Positions 58,330 through 64,000 of a stretch of 64,000 nucleotides of DNA are shown in pieces. Location: NCBI GenBank assembly GCA_900554215.1, contig USGG01000001.1, positions 1 to 64,000 on the forward strand, read 5' to 3'. This DNA comes from an uncultured Megasphaera sp. Lineage in GTDB: Bacteria > Bacillota > Negativicutes > Veillonellales > Megasphaeraceae. The notes below the pieces were generated by a model. That model was given only the letters and a program-made list of their open reading frames with translations, ran no database searches and had not been told where the DNA came from. How positions within the stretch are numbered: the stretch's first letter is position 1; every line of letters starts with the position of its first letter. The translations under genes and the position numbers were made by a program.

Positions 58330-58611
58330 AAAAGCCCCTGTCGTCTCGATGAGGGAGACGACAGGGGCGAAGGTTCGCGGTACCACCCTGATTTATCACT
58401 TAGGGCCCGAAGGCGGTCCTTAACGCTGACATACGGCTGCGCCTCCTGTGCGGGACACTCGGCGCGGCAGCTCGCAGGCGATGTCGAAGCAGGTCTGTTT
58501 CCGGTCCGGCTCTCACCGCTGCCGAATTCTCTGTAGGAAAGGGAAACCTGTTCTTTACCTGGTCATGGCCTGTATAGGCTCCGCATATATGCGGGGCGTT
58601 TTTGAGGTGTT
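58330..58611 (-). promoter_or_regulatory. T-box leader upstream of the ACS-family transporter
   Basis: The diagnostic T-box sequence AGGGTGGTACCGCG is on the minus strand (complement of 58376-58389). It is followed by a strong terminator (GCCCCTGTCGTCT/AGACGACAGGGGC, complement of 58334-58368, then TTTTC). Upstream, AGAGA and GGTGAGAG-like elements fit Stem I. By hand, the internal loop of Stem I places TTC (complement of 58486-58488) as a possible Phe specifier, with low confidence. Confidence 0.85.
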
Positions 58612-58617
58612 GAACTT

Positions 58618-58646
58618 ATTATCCATGGATAAAGGCCGTTTGTCAA
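58618..58646 (-). promoter_or_regulatory. Promoter of the T-box/MFS transcript
   Basis: TTGACA (complement of 58641-58646), a 17-bp spacer and GATAAT (complement of 58618-58623) on the minus strand. Transcription would begin near 58611. Confidence 0.75.
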
Positions 58647-58715
58647 GAGGATTTTTTAGGCGTCTATCAGGTTAAACGTTATAATGTTTTGGTTAAACGT
58701 TAAAATTTTTAACTT

Positions 58716-59933
58716 TCATTCGTAACGCAAGGCTTCGATGGGGTCGAGGCGAGCTGCTTTTCGGGCCGGGTAAATGCCGAAGAACAGGCCGATGCCGACG
58801 GAAAAACCAAAGGAAATGATAATGGGAGCGGCTGTAATGACCGTCGTAAACAGTCCGAGTTCGGCGATGCCCAGAGCCAGACCAACGCCGCAGGCGACGC
58901 CTAAGAGGCCGCCGATGACGCCGATGACAACTGATTCGATGAGAAACTGCATCATGATGTTGCGGAAGGTTGCGCCCAGGGCTTTTCGGATACCGATTTC
59001 CCGTGTCCGTTCCGTGACGGATACCATCATGATATTCATGATGCCGATGCCGCCGACGATGAGAGAAATGGCAGCGATGCTGCCGAGGAACAAGGTGAGC
59101 ATCGTCGTCGTATCATTCATCGTTTCCATGAGGCTGGTCAGGTTGCGGACGGTGAAATCGTCTTCCTTATCGCCGACAATATGGTGCCGCTGTCGGAGCA
59201 GGGCTTCGACCTGGCCCTGTACGTATTCAATCCGGTCTGCACTGGAGACCTGGATGTTGATGGAGCGGATGTACGTAATGCCCATGAGGCGTTCCTGAGC
59301 CGTTGTCAGGGGGATGATGACGATATCGTCCTGGTCGCTGCCCATAGACGACTGCCCTTTGCTTTCCAGGACGCCGACGACTTTATAGGGCTGGCCGTTG
59401 ATGCGGATATTTTTTCCGACGGGGTTCTGGGCATCGAAAAGATTGGAGGCAACGGTTGTGCCGATGACGGCGATGCGGTTGCGCGAATTGACATCTGCCT
59501 GGGTAATGAATGAACCCGTCGATACGGACAGATCGCGGATCTGCAGGTATTCCGGCGTGACGCCGTAGACCGACGAGTTCCAGTTCTGGTTGCCGTTGAC
59601 GATTTGATACGAACTGTTGACCGTCGGCGATACGTAGTCGATGTTCTTTATCTTTTTCTTAATGGCTTCGGCGTCTTCCAGCTTCAGACGCTGGCTGGAG
59701 CCGGCTGCCGAACGGACGCCGCCCTGGTTCGTCGAGCCCGGCGTGACGATGAGCATGTTGCTGCCCAGGCTGGCGATGGAGTCGGTGACGTTCTGGCGGA
59801 CGCCCATGCCGATGGAAATCATGGCGATGACGGCGCCGACGCCGATGATGATACCCAGCATGGTGAGGATGGAGCGGAGCTTGTTGGACAGGAGGGCCGT
59901 AATTGCGATCTGCACGCTTTCTTTAAACAACAT
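58716..59933 (-). CDS. MacB-like ABC exporter permease
   Basis: The 405-residue protein has the MacB/FtsX-like layout: one N-terminal helix (LRSILTMLGIIIGVGAVIAM near residues 20-40), a large extracytoplasmic domain (about 45-270) and three C-terminal helices (from about 278) ending in PARKAARLDPIEALRYE. It lacks the fused ATPase of MacB proper; the ATPase is a separate gene overlapping it by 11 bp. With the adaptor it should form a three-gene tripartite-type exporter. Confidence 0.88.
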   Translation of the reverse strand: MLFKESVQIAITALLSNKLRSILTMLGIIIGVGAVIAMISIGMGVRQNVTDSIASLGSNMLIVTPGSTNQGGVRSAAGSSQRLKLEDAEAIKKKIKNIDYVSPTVNSSYQIVNGNQNWNSSVYGVTPEYLQIRDLSVSTGSFITQADVNSRNRIAVIGTTVASNLFDAQNPVGKNIRINGQPYKVVGVLESKGQSSMGSDQDDIVIIPLTTAQERLMGITYIRSINIQVSSADRIEYVQGQVEALLRQRHHIVGDKEDDFTVRNLTSLMETMNDTTTMLTLFLGSIAAISLIVGGIGIMNIMMVSVTERTREIGIRKALGATFRNIMMQFLIESVVIGVIGGLLGVACGVGLALGIAELGLFTTVITAAPIIISFGFSVGIGLFFGIYPARKAARLDPIEALRYE

Positions 59934-60627
59934 CCATGACGACCCCCTTTCCTTCGTCCCGCGTAATCAGGCCGTCGCACATGAGGAGCTGGCGGCTGGC
60001 GCAGGCGGCGATTTCCGGTTCGTGGGTGACGAGGATGACCGTCTTATGGTCTTCGTGGAGGGATTCGAAAATCGCCATGATTTCCTTTGTCGACTTCGTG
60101 TCGAGGTTCCCCGTCGGTTCGTCGGCCATGATGATGCTCGGCTCGTTGACCAGTGCCCTGGCAATGGCTACGCGCTGGCGCTGGCCGCCGGACAGCTCGT
60201 TGGGCTTGTGGTGGGCCCACGTAGCCAGTCCTACGGCTTCGAGCTTTTTCATAGCCCGCTGGGTCCGTTCTTTATGGCCGACGCCGGCGTAGACCAAGGG
60301 CAGGGCGACGTTTTCCAGCGCTGTAATGCGCGACAGGAGGTTAAAGTTCTGGAAGACGAAGCCGATGCGCTGGTTCCGTGTGACGGCCAGCTCGTCGTCG
60401 CTCAGGTGGGCAACTTCCTTGCCGCTGAGCTTGTACGACCCTTCCGTGGGCCTGTCGAGGCAGCCGAGGATATTCATGAGCGTCGATTTCCCTGAGCCGG
60501 ACGGGCCCATAAGGGCGGCGAATTCGCCTTCCTTGATGGTTAGGGTAATGCCGGCCAGAGCGGCGAAATCCTCTCCGCCAATATGATATATTTTTTTAAT
60601 ATCTTTTAATTCGATTACGTTTTCCAT
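59923..60627 (-). CDS. MacB/LolD-type ABC exporter ATP-binding protein
   Basis: The 234-residue ATPase shows Walker A GPSGSGKSTLM near residue 39, LSGGQRQRVAIARALV near 143, Walker B IIMADEPTGNLD near 163 and the switch His in VTHEPEIA near 200. It lies between the adaptor and permease genes and overlaps the permease start. It powers export of an unknown substrate (antibiotics or peptides are typical of the family). Confidence 0.9.
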   Translation of the reverse strand: MENVIELKDIKKIYHIGGEDFAALAGITLTIKEGEFAALMGPSGSGKSTLMNILGCLDRPTEGSYKLSGKEVAHLSDDELAVTRNQRIGFVFQNFNLLSRITALENVALPLVYAGVGHKERTQRAMKKLEAVGLATWAHHKPNELSGGQRQRVAIARALVNEPSIIMADEPTGNLDTKSTKEIMAIFESLHEDHKTVILVTHEPEIAACASRQLLMCDGLITRDEGKGVVMDVV

Positions 60628-60649
60628 AGGTTTCTCCCTTGCGAGGATG

Positions 60650-61783
60650 CTACATGCGAGGCGGCGGTCCTTGACGCTGGTTTTTATTCTGGGAGCTCGT
60701 CGCCTTGGCGGCCGTGTAGGTAATGGAAATCTTATCGCCTACGTCGAGGCCCGACAGGATTTCTACGAATTCATCGCTGTAAATGCCTGTCGTAACCGGT
60801 ACCTGTTCGGTATGGCCGGCGCTGTTGACGCGCAGGACATAGGAGCCCTTGTCATTGGTCTTGAGGGCCGCGATGGGGACGACCATGGCGTTTTCCTTTT
60901 CCGACGTATTGATGTCTACGCGGGCCGTCATGCCGATGCGCAGCTCGTCGTTCGGGTCGTCTACGTCAAGGGTGACGTAGTAATAAATGACGCTGCCCGA
61001 CGAAGACGAGGACGATGTGGTGCTGGATGTGCCCGTCGTGTTCCACGTATTGCTCGTGTCGGTCTGGGAAATCTTCGATACGCGGGCTGTAAAGGTCTTG
61101 TCCATATAGGTGTCGACGGTGAAGGTCGCCGTCTGGCCTACCTGGATCTGGCCGATATCCGTTTCGTCGATTTTGGCTAAAATCTGCTTCTGCGACGTGT
61201 CGGCAATGTACATGATGACCGTCGGGTTGTTGTTGCCTTGTACGGCCATAGTGCCGACGCTCTTCGGTTCGCCGACGACGATGCCGTCCATCGGGGCGGT
61301 GATGACTGTTTCAGCTACGTCTGATTCGGCTTCGTTGAGCTGGCTGACAGCCGTATCGTAGTTGAATTCGGCGTTGTCCAGGGCCTGCTTCGTATCGGCT
61401 CCGACTGCGTACAGCTCCTTGGCCCGATTATATTCTCGCAGCGTATTGGTAACGCGGAACTGAGCCTGGTCGCGCTGGGCCTGATAGTCCTTGCCGTCGA
61501 GGATAGCGACAGTCTGGCCGGCTGTGACGTGGTCATTTTCCTTGACCAGTATCTGACTGATACGGGCTGTAATTTTCGGCGATACTTCAACGGAATTAAC
61601 CGGCTTGATCGTACCTGTCGCCGAGACTGTAGACTTCAAGTTCATGCGGACGACTTTTGCCGTTTCTACTGCCGCGGCCTGAGCTTCGGCCTGCTTGGTC
61701 TGATAGTATTGGTAGCCGCCGAACGCGCAGGCTGCGATGACGACGGCGGCGACAGCCATTTTTACCTTCTTGTTGATATTCAT
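60650..61783 (-). CDS. MacA/HlyD-family periplasmic adaptor protein
   Basis: The 377-residue protein has an N-terminal membrane anchor (KMAVAAVVIAACAFGG, about residues 7-22), a biotinyl-lipoyl-like domain (LVKENDHVTAGQTVAIL near 82), an alpha-helical hairpin (QLNEAESDVAET) and beta domains. It links the inner-membrane exporter to the outer membrane in a diderm. The start at 61783 follows GGGGAG; the frame extends 8 codons upstream. The Ser/Thr-rich loop TGTSSTTSSSSSSG is a low-complexity insert. A TolC homologue is not in the window. Confidence 0.88.
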   Translation of the reverse strand: MNINKKVKMAVAAVVIAACAFGGYQYYQTKQAEAQAAAVETAKVVRMNLKSTVSATGTIKPVNSVEVSPKITARISQILVKENDHVTAGQTVAILDGKDYQAQRDQAQFRVTNTLREYNRAKELYAVGADTKQALDNAEFNYDTAVSQLNEAESDVAETVITAPMDGIVVGEPKSVGTMAVQGNNNPTVIMYIADTSQKQILAKIDETDIGQIQVGQTATFTVDTYMDKTFTARVSKISQTDTSNTWNTTGTSSTTSSSSSSGSVIYYYVTLDVDDPNDELRIGMTARVDINTSEKENAMVVPIAALKTNDKGSYVLRVNSAGHTEQVPVTTGIYSDEFVEILSGLDVGDKISITYTAAKATSSQNKNQRQGPPPRM

Positions 61784-62090
61784 AGTAAATCTCCCCTGCG
61801 AATTCATTTTCTTGCTTATACAAAGTATATCATGACAGTAAAGAAAATAAGAGGCAAAATGATGATTTTAGTCGAAACTGTAACAATTCGCCTAAAATTG
61901 TAGGGAAATTGCTATAAAAGAAGGGGAATTTGCCAAGAAACGGCAGCTGCAAAGGGGACGCTGCTTTTAGATTTGCATTGACAACGTATATCAATATAAA
62001 CCTGTTATTCTAAGACGTAAAAAACGAAGCGATGCGCCTGTTGGATAAGAAACACGTCGCACTGAGGTAGGACGGCGTCGGTGCTGTAAA
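61784..62090. other. Intergenic region upstream of the MacA-like gene
   Basis: This 300-bp region shows no convincing gene. On the minus strand TTTACT and TATAAG at 16-bp spacing (near 61830-61850) could be a weak promoter for the adaptor gene. Nothing else is recognisable. Confidence 0.4.
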
Positions 62091-62497
62091 TTATGGTTCC
62101 GGCAAGGGCGAGTAATAGATGTGAATGATTTTCCAGCCGTTGTTTTCACGAATTAAGACCTGCGGTTCTCGTCCCTCATATGGACGGCGAAGCCGTCTTC
62201 GCGGGCTGTGGCATAACAATCCCATTCGAATTCAAGGACGGTCGTGTCGCCGTACTGGGCGCAGCGCAGGTGCTTGGGGACTAACTCGCGCTTAGAAAAG
62301 AGGGCGTCCATCGTGCCCAGGTAAAAATGCTGCGCGACCTCGGAAAAGGAATGGTCGCAGCCTGACGGGTGAATAAAGAATATGGCGCCGTCCTGCTTCC
62401 AAAGGGATTTGTACAAGTCGATATGGCAGGTATTCACAGAACGGGCATAGGTTTGGACGAATGTTTCCGTATCTTGCGTAAACGCAGAGTCTTACAT
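62091..62497 (-). pseudogene. SnoaL/NTF2-like protein with ATG-TAA start lesion and a frameshift
   Basis: A good AGGAGG and ATG (complement of 62495-62497) are immediately followed by TAA in the same frame. After that, an uninterrupted reading (DSAFTQDTETFVQTYARSVN, then DLYKSLWKQDGAIFFIHPSGCDHS) runs to FAVHMR. One base is missing at a GGG run near 62163, and the C-terminus (GREPQVLIRENNGWKIIHIYYSPLP) continues in the next frame to a TAA at 62091. A nuclear-transport-factor-2-like domain is the best guess. Two independent lesions suggest a pseudogene. Confidence 0.7.
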
Positions 62498-62679
62498 GAC
62501 GATTCCTCCTGACAGCCAGCATTGTCGTTACGGGAATATAGTACTAGATGAAGCGGCTGTTGGGAATGAATCAGAGATAGCAGTCTGAATGGACAAATGG
62601 CTCGTGATTATAGATAAAAGATACCGATTAATATTCTATAAAAGAATTAATAATTAGCAAAAATAATTCTAAAAAAGCA

Positions 62680-62708
62680 TTGACTAAGAGCCCGATTTGA
62701 TTTATAGT
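62680..62708 (+). promoter_or_regulatory. Promoter of the 70-residue protein gene
   Basis: TTGACT at 62680-62685, 17 bp and TATAGT at 62703-62708, about 50 bp before the start codon. The preceding 62498-62679 is AT-rich and shows no gene. Confidence 0.65.
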
Positions 62709-62756
62709 ATGGTCAGCAGGCGAGATGAAACGGTGATGCCTGCAGGGAGGGATGCT

Positions 62757-62969
62757 ATGATGAAGCGATTTTCTTTTGACCAGATGATCAATGTCATGGT
62801 ACCGCTGCCGTTCAGCGGAGAAGCAAACGGCGAAGGCATTTACTGCCGCGGCGAAGATTTAGCCGCCTCTATCGGAGCGCAGCCTGTGCGCGACGGAGAA
62901 CCGGTTCGCCAGATGGAAAGCCGTCAATTTGATTTGACCGGCGTCTTTTGCCAGTACTGCTTTAACTAA
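62757..62969 (+). CDS. Hypothetical small protein
   Basis: The 70-residue product starts at one of two adjacent ATGs behind GGGAGG; an in-frame ATG further upstream overlaps the promoter. It has the pattern MVPLPFSGEANGEGIYCRGEDLAASIGAQPVRDG and two Cys near the C-terminus (FCQYCFN). It is not recognised as a family. It has a good promoter and two terminators downstream. Confidence 0.55.
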   Translation: MMKRFSFDQMINVMVPLPFSGEANGEGIYCRGEDLAASIGAQPVRDGEPVRQMESRQFDLTGVFCQYCFN

Positions 62970-63025
62970 TTATGCTGCTTGTCCATACCATTTTTATCAC
63001 ATAAATCTTTCTATACTCTCTTTCG

Positions 63026-63056
63026 CGCCCTCGCCTCGTGCGGGGGCGTCTCCTTT
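63026..63056 (+). terminator. Terminator after the 70-residue protein gene
   Basis: CGCCCTCGC pairs with GTGCGGGGGCG around CTC, followed by TCTCCTTTTA. Confidence 0.65.
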
Positions 63057-63064
63057 TACGGAAT

Positions 63065-63114
63065 CCCCGGCGGCTGCCGGCCATAGGCCTGCTGTCCGCC
63101 GGGGTTCTTTTTTA
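63065..63114 (+). terminator. Second terminator
   Basis: CCCCGGCGG (63065-63073) pairs with CCGCCGGGG (63096-63104), with a nested CCGGCC/GGCCTG pairing, followed by TTCTTTTTT. It also faces the 3' end of the leftward pseudogene. Confidence 0.75.
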
Positions 63115-63395
63115 GTCGTCTATGTTGATGTGTTTGATTTTGAAGATAACCGGCTGCGTTTTGTCGCTGCAGCAGGTAATTCTTATCTTCTCGTCATTAA
63201 CCCGCTGCGTATGATAGAGCCGCCCTGCAAGGCTGCGCAGGCGCAGGGGCTGACGCAGTCCCACGCTTCGGAACAAAATTTGCCGTCCAGCATGTGCCAG
63301 AAATCGTCGCGCTCGCCGTTTCGTTCTAACACAAAGGTGTCGCCGGCCTTAAGCAGGGGCAGGGAGGGGAGTTTCGGTACAGGCTATGGCGGCAA
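63112..63395 (-). pseudogene. TIGR04076-like protein, frameshifted
   Basis: On the minus strand a reading frame gives LLKAGDTFVLERNGERDDFW, then CSEAWDCVSPCACAALQGGS, as in TIGR04076-type proteins. After GSIIRSG the frame must shift by one base, near 63205, to continue as NDEKIRITCCSDKTQPVIFK and stop at 63112. No convincing start codon or ribosome site is visible before about 63395, so the gene is probably broken at both ends or miscalled in sequencing. Confidence 0.6.
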
Positions 63396-63422
63396 GGAAC
63401 ACGAAGGGGCAGTATCTCCGTA

Positions 63423-63451
63423 TTGACAAACGGGCCGGAGTATACTATACT
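63423..63451 (+). promoter_or_regulatory. marR-family gene promoter
   Basis: TTGACA at 63423-63428, 17 bp and TATACT at 63446-63451. A TTTAGTTGAAATTTCAATC sequence just downstream (about 63456-63474) contains the palindrome TTGAAATTTCAA and is a plausible operator for autoregulation by the MarR protein. Confidence 0.75.
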
Positions 63452-63501
63452 TGCATTTAGTTGAAATTTCAATCAAAAAAAAACAAAAAGGAGGCTCGCC
63501 G

Positions 63502-63948
63502 ATGGAATCGCTGGAATGCGACTTGCTGCGCCATATTGGGACGCTGAGCCGGTGCATCCATTCGATTATGGATGAGAAATTCAAAGCCTACGGATTTCAG
63601 AGGGGACAATTTATTTTCTTTACCCGCATCTGCGAAACGCCGGGCCTGACGCTGACCGACCTGACGCTGCAGTGCGCCGTCGACAAGGCGACGACGACCA
63701 AGGCCGTCGATAAGCTGGCCGCCGCAGGCTATGTGGAAAAACGGCGCGACATCCGGGACGGCCGGGCGTGGAACGTATACCCTGCGGAAAAGGGACTGGC
63801 TATATACGACGAGTTTATTGCCGAAGAAAACCGGCAGGCCGCGGCCTGTCTGGCCGGACTGAGCGATGAAGACAAGGCGGCGGCCCTGCGGCTGGCCGCC
63901 GTCATGAGCCGGAACGCTGCCGACGAGTGGAGCCGGATGAAACGATAG
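63502..63948 (+). CDS. MarR-family transcriptional regulator
   Basis: The 148-residue protein has the MarR winged helix: ITRICETPGLTLTDLTLQCAVDKATTTKAVDKLAAAGYVEKRRDIRDGR spans helices and wing in about residues 41-90. The MarR family controls stress, efflux and catabolism genes. AAAGGAGG lies before ATG 63502; the frame extends 17 codons upstream through the promoter region. It is followed 17 bp later by an acetyltransferase gene, possibly its target. Confidence 0.88.
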   Translation: MESLECDLLRHIGTLSRCIHSIMDEKFKAYGFQRGQFIFFTRICETPGLTLTDLTLQCAVDKATTTKAVDKLAAAGYVEKRRDIRDGRAWNVYPAEKGLAIYDEFIAEENRQAAACLAGLSDEDKAAALRLAAVMSRNAADEWSRMKR

Positions 63949-63965
63949 GAAGGGAGACGAATGGA

Positions 63966-64000
63966 ATGATTACATTTCGCATGGCAACGACAGCAGATAT
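63966..64000 (+). CDS. N-terminus of a GNAT-type acetyltransferase (partial)
   Basis: ATG 63966 behind AAGGGAG starts a frame, MITFRMATTAD, that continues past the window edge. The I-T-x-R-x-A-T-x-A-D pattern is the usual start of GNAT acetyltransferases. An ATG at 63961 is followed by a stop codon. Only 11 residues are visible. Confidence 0.5.
   Translation, partial: MITFRMATTAD

Overview
The window looks like a chromosomal segment of a diderm Firmicute of the Negativicutes, most likely Megasphaera or a close relative (inferred from gene content, not from a search). It combines Firmicute features (AGGAGG ribosome-binding sites, a SAM-I riboswitch, a T-box leader, a hisZ-type histidine operon, DUF951, rubrerythrin, [FeFe]-hydrogenase maturase HydE, a butyryl-CoA-dehydrogenase-like enzyme) with an outer-membrane autotransporter and a MacA-like periplasmic adaptor. 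Most genes are GC-rich with GC-rich third positions. The island at 33.9-43.0 kb and the autotransporter passenger are visibly more AT-rich.

Layout. 1-7.2 kb: small housekeeping and stress genes: LUD-domain protein, cupin, thioredoxin with a TSCPD protein, RseC-like protein, acetyltransferase, MetQ lipoprotein behind a SAM-I riboswitch, rubrerythrin behind a Fur/PerR-like box, and a membrane-protein operon with a HAAS/DUF1700 protein. 7.36-14.96 kb: one compact histidine operon, hisZ-hisG-hisD-hisC-hisB-hisH-hisA-hisF-hisIE, followed at 9 bp by a HAD hydrolase that may supply the missing histidinol-phosphatase. 16.3-25.8 kb: hexuronate catabolism (eda, HIT protein, a frameshifted GPH symporter, uxaA, uxaB, uxaC) with a divergent LacI-family regulator and matching LacI-type operators at both promoters, then a dipeptide epimerase. 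25.9-33.7 kb: trmB, rodA, an NCS2 uracil permease, a flavin reductase, hydE, an acyl-CoA dehydrogenase and an M20-type amidohydrolase.

33.8-43.0 kb: a 9.2-kb integrated element inserted at the 3' end of tRNA-Ser(UGA), bounded by a 14-bp duplicated att core. It encodes a tyrosine integrase, a divergent CI/Cro-type switch, a DNA-binding protein, a D5/P4-type primase-helicase, small proteins, a two-repeat terminase-small-subunit-like protein, a scaffold-like protein and a short major-capsid-like protein. I found no large terminase, portal, protease, tail or lysis gene. It therefore looks like a phage satellite (PICI-like) carrying its own capsid and packaging-specificity genes. It is the most novel system in the window. 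A nested inverted repeat with three 9-bp iterons at 40.19-40.34 kb is a candidate replication origin.

43.2-64 kb: a CpXC-domain protein, a 2-hydroxyacid dehydrogenase, a polysaccharide deacetylase and phosphodiester glycosidase cluster, a polar amino-acid ABC transporter with two tandem binding proteins, an 1133-residue autotransporter, an ACS-family MFS transporter behind a T-box leader, a MacA/MacB-like exporter, two decayed small genes, a MarR regulator and the start of an acetyltransferase. The upstream region of the ABC transporter shares a 13-bp sequence and an inverted-repeat architecture with the leader of the histidine operon, suggesting a shared regulator.
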